DNA of 8,308 nucleotides from Selenomonadaceae bacterium (GCA_017445435.1 JAFSUE010000150.1:1-8308); one strand, 5' to 3'. Counted from the stretch's first letter, positions 1 to 6,337 are shown. Numbers and translations are program-made. Notes: generated from the sequence alone by a model not told the origin.

Positions 1-1872
1 TTATTTTTTATCTTTCTTGACTTCGGTATATTCAGCGTCAATCGTGCCGTCGTCATCAGCCTTTGAATCGGAAGTTGACGAAGAATTATTTTCCTGCTGT
101 GAAGAATTATCGTCTGAATACTGTTGCTGTTGCTGATTCGCGCCGCTTTGATATGCCGCCGAGCTAACTTTGTAAAGCGCCTGTCTAACATCTTCAGTCT
201 TCTTTTTCAACGTTTCAGCATCAGCACTATTTAAATCATTCTTCAAGGATTCAACCGCCGCCCTAACGTCTTTAATCAGCGCGTCATCGACTTTGCCTTC
301 AAAATCTTTGCAAGTTTTTTCAGCTTGATAAACAGTGTGTTCAGCGTCATTCTTAGCATCAGCCGCTTCACGCTGTTTTTTATCGTCCTGCGCGTGCGCT
401 TCAGCCTCTTTAACCATACGGTCAATATCATCTTTGCTCATGCCGCTTGACGATTGAATTGTAATTTTCTGTTCGCGTCCAGTACCTTTATCTTTCGCGG
501 AAACGTTGACGATACCATTTGCGTCAATATCGAAAGTAACTTCAATTTGCGGAATGCCACGCGGTGCAGGCGGAATGTCTGAAAGGACGAACTTGCCAAG
601 CGTTTTATTGCCAGCCGCCATTTCGCGTTCACCTTGCAGGACGTGAATTTCAACGCTGGATTGATTGTCAGCCGCCGTTGAAAAAATTTGTGACTTCGTC
701 GTAGGAATTGAAGTATTGCGTTCAATAATCTTCGTGCAGACGCCGCCCAAAGTTTCAATGCCGAGTGATAACGGCGTAACGTCGATAAGTAAAACGTCTT
801 TAACTTCGCCAGAAAGTACGCCGCCTTGAATTGCCGCGCCGATTGAAACGCATTCATCAGGATTAATGCCCTTTGAAGGTTCTTTGCCGAGAATTTCACG
901 AATAGCATTTTGTACGGCAGGAATACGCGTTGAGCCGCCGACTAAAATAATTTTGTCAATGTCGCTACCTTTAAGTCCCGCATCTTTCATAGCAAGGCGC
1001 GTAGGTCCCATTGTACGTTCAACTAAATCGCGCGTCAATTCGTCGAACTTAGCACGAGTCAACGTTAAATCTAAGTGCTTAGGACCGCTAGCATCAGCCG
1101 TAATGAATGGCAGGTTGATATTAGTTGAAGTCATTGAGCTAAGTTCAATTTTCGCCTTTTCAGCCGCTTCAATCAAACGTTGAGCCGCCATTTTATCTTT
1201 GGAAAGGTCAATACCGTCAGTGCGTTCAAACTCTTTAACAATCCAGTCCATAACTTTTTTGTCGAAGTCGTCGCCGCCTAAGTGAGTATCGCCATTTGTC
1301 GCGTTGACTTCAAAAGTTCCTTCGCTAAGTTCAAGGATTGAAACATCGAACGTACCGCCGCCCAAGTCGAAAACTAAAACTGTTTCGTCATTATCTTTAT
1401 CAAGACCATAAGCAAGCGCCGCCGCAGTAGGTTCGTTGATTATGCGGAGAACTTCAAGCCCTGCAATTTTGCCAGCGTCTTTAGTAGCTTGTCTTTGCGC
1501 ATCGCTGAAGTAAGCAGGAACAGTTATAACAGCTTGAGTTACCGTTTCGCCGAGATAAGCTTCTGCATCTGATTTAAGTTTTTGAAGTACCATTGCGGAA
1601 ATTTCAGGCGGCGTGTAGTCTTTACCGTCGATTGAAACTTTGTACTTTTCGCCCATATGACGCTTGATTGATGAAATTGTCCTATCTGGATTGGAAACAG
1701 CTTGACGTTTTGCAAGTTGACCAACAAGGCGTTGACCGTCTTTAGTGAAACCAACTACTGAAGGCGTGATTCTGCTACCTTCAGGATTAGTTATAACTGT
1801 AGGTTCGCCGCCTTCCAATACGCTGACGACGCTATTTGTAGTTCCTAAATCTATACCTATAACTTTACTCAT
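1..1872 (-). CDS. dnaK: Chaperone protein DnaK (Hsp70)
   Basis: Cytosolic ATP-dependent Hsp70 chaperone that binds exposed hydrophobic segments, working with DnaJ and GrpE and handing over substrates freed by ClpB. The 623-residue length is usual for Firmicutes. Visible motifs: phosphate-1 loop DLGTTNS (residues 8-14), ITVPAYF (116-122), NEPTAAALAYGL (146-157), phosphate-2 DLGGGTFDVSI (169-179), adenosine motif LVGGSTRIP (310-318) and the hydrophobic interdomain linker DVLLIDVTPLSLG (359-371). The substrate-binding beta domain follows to about 480, then the helical lid, a Q/S/D-rich linker with five consecutive Q (580-584) and a charged tail containing DAEYTEV. The ATPase domain lacks the insertion seen near residue 80 in proteobacterial DnaK. 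The ATG start is supported by GGAG nine bases upstream (1882-1885). It lies 49 bp downstream of grpE with no separate promoter seen, so co-transcription is likely. The stop codon is exactly at the window edge, so dnaJ linkage cannot be judged. Confidence 0.98.
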   Translation of the reverse strand: MSKVIGIDLGTTNSVVSVLEGGEPTVITNPEGSRITPSVVGFTKDGQRLVGQLAKRQAVSNPDRTISSIKRHMGEKYKVSIDGKDYTPPEISAMVLQKLKSDAEAYLGETVTQAVITVPAYFSDAQRQATKDAGKIAGLEVLRIINEPTAAALAYGLDKDNDETVLVFDLGGGTFDVSILELSEGTFEVNATNGDTHLGGDDFDKKVMDWIVKEFERTDGIDLSKDKMAAQRLIEAAEKAKIELSSMTSTNINLPFITADASGPKHLDLTLTRAKFDELTRDLVERTMGPTRLAMKDAGLKGSDIDKIILVGGSTRIPAVQNAIREILGKEPSKGINPDECVSIGAAIQGGVLSGEVKDVLLIDVTPLSLGIETLGGVCTKIIERNTSIPTTKSQIFSTAADNQSSVEIHVLQGEREMAAGNKTLGKFVLSDIPPAPRGIPQIEVTFDIDANGIVNVSAKDKGTGREQKITIQSSSGMSKDDIDRMVKEAEAHAQDDKKQREAADAKNDAEHTVYQAEKTCKDFEGKVDDALIKDVRAAVESLKNDLNSADAETLKKKTEDVRQALYKVSSAAYQSGANQQQQQYSDDNSSQQENNSSSTSDSKADDDGTIDAEYTEVKKDKK

Positions 1873-1889
1873 ATTATTTCACTCCAATA

Positions 1890-1931
1890 ACTCTACATTC
1901 TTAATTCTGCATTCTTAATTCTTAATTCTTT
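1890..1931. repeat. Heptanucleotide repeat array in the grpE-dnaK junction
   Basis: On the plus strand the units are ACTCTAC (1890-1896), ATTCTTA (1897), ATTCTGC (1904), ATTCTTA (1911), ATTCTTA (1918) and ATTCTTT (1925-1931), all in strict 7-bp phase. The array fills most of the gap and runs into the last codons of grpE (Lys-Asn-stop). The mRNA-sense unit GAATTAA also occurs inside the distal stem of rnpB (about 3111-3133). The period and repetition are seen directly; any function is unknown. Confidence 0.85.
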
Positions 1932-2509
1932 ACAACTTGTACCATGCTGGGGCGAATGACGCGACCGCGAGCCATATAGCCAACTTGCAATTCAACGGCT
2001 ATCATACCGTCTTCCTTCGTATCATCTTTGACAGTGCCAACAGCTTGGTGGAAATTCGGATCAAACGCCTTGCCAGCCGTTTCAATCGGTTCAAGCCCAT
2101 GTTTACCCATTGCGGCAACCGTTTCCATACGAATCATTTTAATTCCCTTGCGCAAAGATTCAGCGTCTGATTTATCACTTTCCGCCGATTCGGACGCCCT
2201 ACTAAGATTGTCCAAAAGTGGCAGTAAATCTTTCAGAAAAGCTTGTTCAATCGTCGCGGCAAGTTCCAACTTTTCTTTAGCTGTACGCTTACGGAAATTG
2301 TCAAAATCTGCTTGCAACCGTAAAAGCCTATCATTTTTCGCGGCAAGTTCAGCCTTTAACTTTTCATTTTCAGTAACTAAGCCCAAGTCAGGCGGTACGT
2401 CTTTCTTTTCGCCATCCAAATTTATTTTTTCGGTATTCGCTAAGTCTGCGTTAATTTCCGCATTGTCACCGTCCTCATTGTCAAGTTTAATTTTTTTATC
2501 TTCCGCCAA
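1922..2509 (-). CDS. grpE: Nucleotide exchange factor GrpE, TTG start
   Basis: Dimeric co-chaperone that releases ADP from DnaK. The 195 residues show the GrpE layout: an acidic disordered N-terminus (1-45), a long coiled-coil helix carrying the family hallmark LQADFDNFRKRT (65-76), the helical bundle with LLPLLDNL (95-102), and the C-terminal beta domain with PIETAGKAFDPNFHQAVGTV (141-160) and GYMARGRVIRPSMVQV (177-192). The start is inferred to be TTG at 2507-2509: stop codons lie upstream in frame (about 2540-2550), AAGGGG sits about eight bases before it, and the nearby ATG (2512-2514) is in another frame. It heads the operon with dnaK. hrcA, often upstream of grpE in Firmicutes, is absent; rnpB lies upstream on the same strand. 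The last two codons and the stop lie inside a heptad repeat array. Confidence 0.97.
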   Translation of the reverse strand: MAEDKKIKLDNEDGDNAEINADLANTEKINLDGEKKDVPPDLGLVTENEKLKAELAAKNDRLLRLQADFDNFRKRTAKEKLELAATIEQAFLKDLLPLLDNLSRASESAESDKSDAESLRKGIKMIRMETVAAMGKHGLEPIETAGKAFDPNFHQAVGTVKDDTKEDGMIAVELQVGYMARGRVIRPSMVQVVKN

Positions 2510-2513
2510 TTCA

Positions 2514-2539
2514 TCAGCCCCTTTCTTGAAAGTGGCTAA
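2514..2539 (-). promoter_or_regulatory. Imperfect inverted repeat at the grpE leader (possible degenerate CIRCE)
   Basis: In mRNA sense, TTAGCCACT and AGGGGCTGA are separated by eight bases; the second arm matches the complement of the first at 7 of 9 positions. It lies between the -10 box and the TTG start and overlaps the Shine-Dalgarno site, the position of HrcA/CIRCE operators. The arms match the CIRCE consensus (TTAGCACTC-N9-GAGTGCTAA) poorly and only with a one-base shift, so this may be chance or a diverged operator. Confidence 0.25.
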
Positions 2540-2568
2540 AGGTTATCACTAATTGGACAAAATGTCAA
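2540..2568 (-). promoter_or_regulatory. grpE-dnaK promoter
   Basis: TTGACA (-35, complement of 2563-2568), a 17-bp spacer and TAACCT (-10, complement of 2540-2545), with TG one base before the -10 (extended -10). Expected transcript start is near 2533, giving a leader of roughly 25 bases. The -35 continues as TTGACATTTTGTC, identical over 13 bases to the clpB promoter, and includes the palindrome GACA-TTT-TGTC. Confidence 0.75.
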
Positions 2569-2630
2569 TCCCTTTTTCAAAAAGTCAATAAAATTTTTTA
2601 TCTGTGAAAATTTTTGTTCAGGTCGTGTTG

Positions 2631-2660
2631 ATTAATTTAATTTTTAATTTTTATTTTTTA
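2631..2660. repeat. AT-only heptad repeat upstream of the grpE promoter
   Basis: AATTTTT occurs at 2639-2645 and 2646-2652, followed by ATTTTTT at 2653-2659, with a shorter related unit before it. The 7-bp phase matches the other arrays in this region. In such AT-rich sequence chance periodicity is more likely than for the others. Confidence 0.5.
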
Positions 2661-2685
2661 AAACTACTTTTTCTTTTGGCGCAAA
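2661..2685 (+). repeat. 25-bp dispersed inverted repeat, copy 1
   Basis: This 25-bp stretch is the exact reverse complement of 6167-6191; both outer flanks differ. The core GGCGC is flanked by pyrimidine-rich sequence. It lies between the AT heptads and the TAGTAAG heptads, about 3.5 kb from its partner beyond clpB. It is probably a dispersed intergenic repeat rather than part of a defined mobile element. Confidence 0.8.
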
Positions 2686-2687
2686 TT

Positions 2688-2727
2688 TAGTAAGTAGTAA
2701 GTAGTAAGTAGTTAGTAGTTAGTAGTT
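2688..2727. repeat. Heptanucleotide repeat array TAGTAAG/TAGTTAG
   Basis: Five complete 7-bp units (TAGTAAG at 2688, 2695 and 2702; TAGTTAG at 2709 and 2716) plus a partial sixth (TAGTT at 2723). The complement, ACTAACTA-type, is the same family as the array inside the P3 stem of rnpB (3262-3289). This is a short tandemly repeated repetitive (STRR-like) element. Confidence 0.9.
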
Positions 2728-2797
2728 TAAACGTTTCACCGCGTCCCATTTGTTGCGACTATCCAACTTTTCAGAGGCGCTTGGAAATGCCGCTCAT
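2719..2797 (-). other. Possible micro-gene remnant with a frame break (very tentative)
   Basis: An ATG at 2797 opens eight codons (MSGISKRL) ending at TGA (2771-2773). An overlapping frame then reads SEKLDSRNKWDAVKRLNY and stops at a TAA (2719-2721) inside the heptad array. Joined by a one-base deletion this would give a basic peptide of about 26 residues. I do not recognise a family and the stretch is short enough for chance. A 7-bp perfect hairpin (arms 2781-2787 and 2793-2799) covers the putative start, so a structural RNA role is equally possible. The rest of 2728-2858 shows no other clear feature. Confidence 0.15.
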
Positions 2798-2858
2798 TTC
2801 CTTAGTTTTTAGCTTGTATTACGTATTTATTCAACACCACCTATTAAGAGAAAGTTAA

Positions 2859-2900
2859 AATGCGCAATGCGTGACGAAGAATCATCAAGCATTACGCATT
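2859..2900 (-). terminator. Hairpin just 3' of rnpB, probable weak terminator
   Basis: Arms 2859-2870 and 2889-2900 can form a 12-bp stem with one G-U pair and an 18-base loop. In the rnpB direction TTTTAACTTT follows. The arms are themselves heptads (GCATTAC twice from 2889; AATGCGC and AATGCGT from 2859), so the hairpin may be a repeat recruited as a terminator. The weak U-tract means read-through toward grpE is possible. Confidence 0.5.
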
Positions 2901-3100
2901 ACAGGCAACCGATAAGCCGAATTCTGTATATGACAATCATTTATCTAGCTTGAACGTCACCGCCCAAGTCAAGCAGCTTACCCGAAAGGTCCGCGAGCAA
3001 CATCAACCCTTTCCTATTTAGCTTTGCTCCGCGTGAGGTTTATCAGACGAAACGATCACCCGTCCGCCAGTGCGCTCTTACCACACTTTTTCACCCTTGC

Positions 3101-3139
3101 TGTTTTGCTAATTAAAAATTAAATTCTTAATTCAAACAG
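3101..3139. repeat. Heptad-like AT repeat forming a distal rnpB stem (probably P12)
   Basis: On the plus strand the phased units TAATTAA, AAATTAA, ATTCTTA and ATTCAAA lie between CTGTTTT (3100-3106) and AAACAG (3134-3139), which pair to close a hairpin. AATTAA and TTAATT arms allow the stem to extend. The GAATTAA unit matches the array at the grpE-dnaK junction. The stem name is inferred from order along the RNA. Confidence 0.6.
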
Positions 3140-3228
3140 CGGTTTGCTTTTCTGTGACACTATCTTCAAGATTACTCTCACTAGGCGTTACCTAGCACGC
3201 CGCTCTATGGAGTTCGGACTTTCCTCGT

Positions 3229-3298
3229 AAATTAGCTTGTAGCCTGTAGCTAGTAGCTTGTACTACTAACTACTCACTACTAACTACTAACTAAATTT
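3229..3298. repeat. Two complementary heptad arrays forming the rnpB P3 stem
   Basis: Eight phased heptads occupy 3234-3289. The first four are AGCTTGT, AGCCTGT, AGCTAGT and AGCTTGT; the next four are ACTACTA, ACTACTC, ACTACTA and ACTACTA. In the RNA the two groups fold on each other with about six pairs and one mismatch per heptad, closed by AAAUU/AAUUU (3294-3298 with 3229-3233), giving a P3 of more than 25 bp. P3 is assigned because the element sits between the P1/P2 5' strand and the P4 5' strand. Confidence 0.85.
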
Positions 3299-3327
3299 CC
3301 GCGATTGTCTCCGTTACCTGCGCGGGC

Positions 3328-3356
3328 ATTTTATCAAAGGCAATTTTGCTTGTCAA
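3328..3356 (-). promoter_or_regulatory. rnpB promoter
   Basis: TTGACA (complement of 3351-3356), a 17-bp spacer and TAAAAT (complement of 3328-3333), preceded by TGA (extended -10). The RNase P RNA 5' end would be near 3321-3322, immediately before the P1 strand. Its -35 is 34 bp from the divergent clpB -35. It lacks the TTTTGTC extension shared by the grpE and clpB promoters. Confidence 0.85.
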
Positions 3357-3390
3357 CTTTTTGTTAAAGTCAAAAGGTTAAAAATTTTTG

Positions 3391-3419
3391 TTGACATTTT
3401 GTCTTTTAGATGATATTAT
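3391..3419 (+). promoter_or_regulatory. clpB promoter
   Basis: TTGACA (3391-3396), a 17-bp spacer and TATTAT (3414-3419), with TG at 3411-3412 one base before the -10 (extended -10). This is near consensus for the housekeeping sigma factor. Transcription is expected to start near 3426, with a leader of about 42 bases. The 13-mer TTGACATTTTGTC (3391-3403) is shared with the grpE promoter. No clear CtsR tandem heptad or CIRCE element is visible. Confidence 0.85.
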
Positions 3420-3467
3420 TCGGCGCGTCAAAAAGAATTTAATCTCAATGATTGGAGTTGAAATAAA

Positions 3468-6092
3468 ATGGCAGGAGAAAAATTTACAGCTAAGGCAATG
3501 GCGGCAATGCAAGCGTCCCAACAGCTGGCGGCTATGAAATATCATCAAGAATTTAATTCAAAACATTTAATGTTGGCGTTGACGAAAGAGCCTGAAGGAT
3601 TATTGGCTACGATTTTTGAAGATTGCCAAACTGATTTGCCAATGTTGAAAGTAAAACTTGAGGCGGAATTAAATAAAACGCCAAGTGTCAAAGGTCAGGA
3701 ACGTCTTACAATGGGCGTTGACTTAGCCCGCGTTATCGGCAAGGCGAATGAATATTCAAAGTCAATGCGTGACGATTACATAAGCACGGAACATTTACTT
3801 TTGGCACTTGTCACGGACGGTAGCGCGGAAGTTCAAGCGTTGGCTAAAGAATTTAAGTTGACGCGGGATAAGATTGACGATTCAATTAGAAAAAATCGCA
3901 AGCAAAATGTTACTACTGATAATCCAGAGGAAGCCTATCAAGCACTTGAAAAATTTGGTCGAGATTTAACAGCGGCGGCTAAGGCTGGCAAACTTGATCC
4001 AGTTATCGGACGTGACGAAGAAATTAGACGGACGATTGAAATTCTAAGTCGGCGTACAAAAAATAATCCTGTATTAATCGGCGAACCTGGCGTTGGTAAA
4101 ACGGCGATTGTTGAAGGTTTAGCACGGCGCATTGTAGCTGGCGACGTACCTGAATCATTGAAGAATAAAACTTTGTACGCGCTTGATATGGGATCGCTTA
4201 TCGCTGGGGCAAAATTTCGCGGCGAATTTGAAGAGCGCTTGAAGTCAGTACTTGCTGAAATTTCTAAATCGGACGGACAAATTTTATTGTTCATTGATGA
4301 AGTTCACACAGTAGTAGGGGCTGGCAAAGGCGGAGACGGCGCTATTGATGCTGGCAACTTGTTAAAGCCAATGTTAGCGCGTGGCGAATTGCGCTGTATC
4401 GGTGCAACGACGCTGAATGAATACCGCAAATATATTGAAAAGGATACGGCGCTTGAACGGCGTTTTCAACCTGTACTTGTAGGCGAGCCGACGGTTGAAG
4501 ATACAATTTCAATTCTGCGCGGACTCAAGGAACGTTATGAAGTTCATCACGGCGTAAGGATTCGTGACGCGGCATTGGTAAGTGCGGCTACACTTTCCGA
4601 CCGTTACATTTCAGATAGATTTTTACCTGACAAGGCGATTGACCTTGTAGATGAAGCGGCGGCGAAACTTCGCACTGAAATTGAATCACTGCCCGCGCCG
4701 ATTGATGAAATTCGCCGTAAGATTATGCAACTTGAAATTGAACATCAAGCGCTGAAAAAGGAAAATGATTCTGCGTCGAAAGAAAAAGTTAATGAAATTG
4801 CTGATGAAATTTCTAATCTTCAATCGCAGGAAAAAGTTTTGCGTGACAAGTGGGAGGCTGAAAAGCAGTCAATCTTACGTGTACGCGCCATTAAAAAGGA
4901 AATTGACGACGTTAATAAAGAAATGGCTGATGCCGAGCGTGCATACGATTTGCAAAAACTTTCGGAGTTGAAGTACGGCAAACTTCCTGAACTTATGAAG
5001 ACGATGAAAAATGTTGAGGATGAAATTGCCGCGCAGTCTCAAGGTGAACGCCTTTTGAAAGAAGAAGTTGGCGAGGAAGATATTGCAAAAGTTGTAAGCC
5101 GTTGGACTGGAATTCCCGTTGCTAAAATGATGACGGGCGAACGTGAAAAACTTTTGCACCTTGAAGATACGTTGCATGAAAGAGTTGTCGGGCAAGATGA
5201 AGCGGTTAAAGTTGTAAGTGAAGCGATTTTACGTGCCCGCGCAGGTATCAAAGATCCCAATCGTCCAATCGGTTCATTTATCTTTCTTGGACCTACTGGC
5301 GTTGGTAAAACTGAACTTGCGAAGGCGTTGGCAGAGGCGCTGTTTGACGATGAACGCAGTATCATTCGCGTTGATATGTCTGAATTTATGGAGAAACATA
5401 CGGTAGCGCGTTTAATCGGCGCTCCTCCTGGCTACGTTGGATACGACGAAGGCGGACAACTTACGGAGGCTGTTAGACGCAGACCGTACAGCGTAATTTT
5501 GCTTGATGAAATTGAAAAGGCGCATCGCGATATTTTCAACGTCTTACTGCAAATTTTGGACGACGGCAGATTGACTGACGGTAAAGGGCGCGTCGTCAAC
5601 TTCAAAAATACGGTTGTCATTATGACTAGCAATTTGGGTTCACAGGAAATTTTGAAACGCGCGAAGATTGGTTTCATCACGAAGAAAGATTTTGCAGAGG
5701 CGGAAGGCGTCATTAAAGATATGCTGAAAGATTATTTCCGCCCAGAATTTTTAAACCGCGTCGATGACATTGTTGTATTTAAATCGCTGGCGAAAGATCA
5801 AGTTAAAGCTATTGCAGAAATTTTGTTGAAGAATTTGAGCGAACGTCTTGAAAAGCAAATTAATGTAAATTTGACGTGGACTCAAAAATCTGTTGACGCG
5901 CTGTCTGAAAAAGGTTTCGACCCGAACTTTGGCGCACGTCCGCTTAGAAGATTTTTGACACATACGGTTGAAACGGAGCTTAGCAAAAAGATTATTGCAG
6001 GCGACGTGAAAGACGGCGACACGGTAGAGATTGACTTTGACGGTAAAAATTTTGTCTTCAATGCGAAGTCTCCAGTAAATCTTGAAAAATAA
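3468..6092 (+). CDS. clpB: Disaggregase ClpB (Hsp100)
   Basis: Hexameric AAA+ unfoldase that threads aggregated proteins through its pore in cooperation with DnaK. The 874 residues have the complete order: N-terminal Clp repeat domain (about 1-150); NBD1 with Walker A GEPGVGKT (205-212), Walker B LLFIDEVH (273-280) and arginine pair 331-332; coiled-coil middle domain (about 405-530) including AYDLQKLSELKYGKLPEL (492-509); NBD2 with Walker A GPTGVGKT (608-615), Walker B VILLDEIEKA (676-685), pore loop GYVGYDEGG (655-663) and sensor-2 GARPLRR (822-828). The middle domain separates it from ClpA, and its length suits ClpB rather than ClpC. The NBD1 pore loop reads AGAKFRGEFEER, with Phe250 where many ClpB proteins have Tyr, a conservative change. 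The ATG at 3468 is preceded by GGAG (3454-3457, ten-base spacing). The leader ATTGGAGTTGAAATAAAATG closely resembles that of dnaK. It is monocistronic, ending at a terminator. Confidence 0.98.
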   Translation: MAGEKFTAKAMAAMQASQQLAAMKYHQEFNSKHLMLALTKEPEGLLATIFEDCQTDLPMLKVKLEAELNKTPSVKGQERLTMGVDLARVIGKANEYSKSMRDDYISTEHLLLALVTDGSAEVQALAKEFKLTRDKIDDSIRKNRKQNVTTDNPEEAYQALEKFGRDLTAAAKAGKLDPVIGRDEEIRRTIEILSRRTKNNPVLIGEPGVGKTAIVEGLARRIVAGDVPESLKNKTLYALDMGSLIAGAKFRGEFEERLKSVLAEISKSDGQILLFIDEVHTVVGAGKGGDGAIDAGNLLKPMLARGELRCIGATTLNEYRKYIEKDTALERRFQPVLVGEPTVEDTISILRGLKERYEVHHGVRIRDAALVSAATLSDRYISDRFLPDKAIDLVDEAAAKLRTEIESLPAPIDEIRRKIMQLEIEHQALKKENDSASKEKVNEIADEISNLQSQEKVLRDKWEAEKQSILRVRAIKKEIDDVNKEMADAERAYDLQKLSELKYGKLPELMKTMKNVEDEIAAQSQGERLLKEEVGEEDIAKVVSRWTGIPVAKMMTGEREKLLHLEDTLHERVVGQDEAVKVVSEAILRARAGIKDPNRPIGSFIFLGPTGVGKTELAKALAEALFDDERSIIRVDMSEFMEKHTVARLIGAPPGYVGYDEGGQLTEAVRRRPYSVILLDEIEKAHRDIFNVLLQILDDGRLTDGKGRVVNFKNTVVIMTSNLGSQEILKRAKIGFITKKDFAEAEGVIKDMLKDYFRPEFLNRVDDIVVFKSLAKDQVKAIAEILLKNLSERLEKQINVNLTWTQKSVDALSEKGFDPNFGARPLRRFLTHTVETELSKKIIAGDVKDGDTVEIDFDGKNFVFNAKSPVNLEK

Positions 6093-6128
6093 TTTGTATA
6101 CATTTTTAAAATAAACTTTGAAATAGCA

Positions 6129-6160
6129 GGGTGCGCAAAGACGTGCGCCCTTTTCTTTTT
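6129..6160 (+). terminator. clpB intrinsic terminator
   Basis: GGGUGCGC (6129-6136) pairs with GUGCGCCC (6143-6150) through eight pairs including two G-U, around a six-base loop, followed by TTTTCTTTTT. It lies 37 bp after the clpB stop codon. Confidence 0.85.
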
Positions 6161-6166
6161 GCTACC

Positions 6167-6191
6167 TTTGCGCCAAAAGAAAAAGTAGTTT
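6167..6191 (-). repeat. 25-bp dispersed inverted repeat, copy 2
   Basis: Exact reverse complement of 2661-2685. It follows directly after the clpB terminator U-tract. The local sequence can also fold on itself (CTTTTT at 6155-6160 with AAAAAG at 6179-6184, and an inner TTTG-CGC-CAAA), so it resembles a bidirectional terminator-type repeat. The following stretch 6192-6257 shows nothing recognisable. Confidence 0.8.
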
Positions 6192-6257
6192 AGTATGGTA
6201 TCGCTGATATATCTGCAAGAAGTTCAACAAATATTTTTTATAAACTTTGCTATTTGC

Positions 6258-6301
6258 AAAAAAATTAACCGTCGAAAGGTCGGCGGCTTTTTCATTTAAA
6301 A
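6258..6301 (-). terminator. Terminator of the glycosyltransferase gene; 44-bp direct repeat, copy A
   Basis: Arms 6269-6275 and 6280-6286 form a 7-bp stem with one wobble and a four-base loop. On the minus strand TTAATTTTTTT follows; on the plus strand CTTTTTC follows, so it may act in both directions. It is 42/44 identical to 8005-8048, and the two differences fall in the loop. Confidence 0.85.
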
Positions 6302-6337
6302 TCTTTATTGCTGAAAATTTTTTAGCATTGACGAATT

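Larger units (their letters stand above)
2902..3322 (-). ncRNA. rnpB: RNase P RNA, bacterial class A (M1 RNA)
   Basis: Catalytic RNA subunit of RNase P, which cuts 5' leaders from tRNA precursors together with the RnpA protein. In RNA sense the hallmarks are: GAGGAAAGUCCG at 3215-3226 (P4 5' strand), GGUAAGAGCGCAC at 3070-3082, GGGUAAGCUGCUUGA in the L15/P16 area around 2970 (matches E. coli except for AA/GG), and ACAGAAUUCGGCUUAU at 2912-2927 (P4 3' strand). P1 is an 8-bp pairing of CAGGUAAC (3313-3320) with GUUGCCUG (2902-2909), which sets both ends to within a few bases. About 421 nt is longer than E. coli's 377. Much of the excess is a P3 stem made of heptad repeats (3229-3298), plus an AT-rich repeat in what is probably P12 (3101-3139). 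It is divergent from clpB and upstream of grpE on the same strand. Confidence 0.96.

Noticed and set aside
438..1754. Open frames within the dnaK interval on both strands
   Set aside because: They overlap a complete, motif-rich dnaK and give arginine/leucine- or serine-rich translations typical of shadow frames.
1937..2552. Plus-strand open frames opposite grpE, up to 174 codons
   Set aside because: Antisense to a clear GrpE gene; low-complexity serine/phenylalanine composition, no motif, no convincing ribosome site.
3229..3298. CRISPR array or mobile element in rnpB
   Set aside because: Units are only 7 bp with no spacers, and the arrays pair as an RNase P helix.
3368..3385. CtsR operator upstream of clpB (AGTCAAA followed by GTTAAAA)
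   Set aside because: Spacing and the second half-site do not fit the tandem (A/G)GTCAAA-N3-(A/G)GTCAAA consensus, and this stretch lies just upstream of the rnpB -35 region.
3938..6103. Open frames antisense to or shifted within clpB
   Set aside because: All are covered by the intact clpB frame and have no recognisable domain or context.
6192..6257. Near-palindrome around GATATATC between clpB and the glycosyltransferase terminator
   Set aside because: Short, AT-rich and not positioned at a promoter; no support beyond chance.
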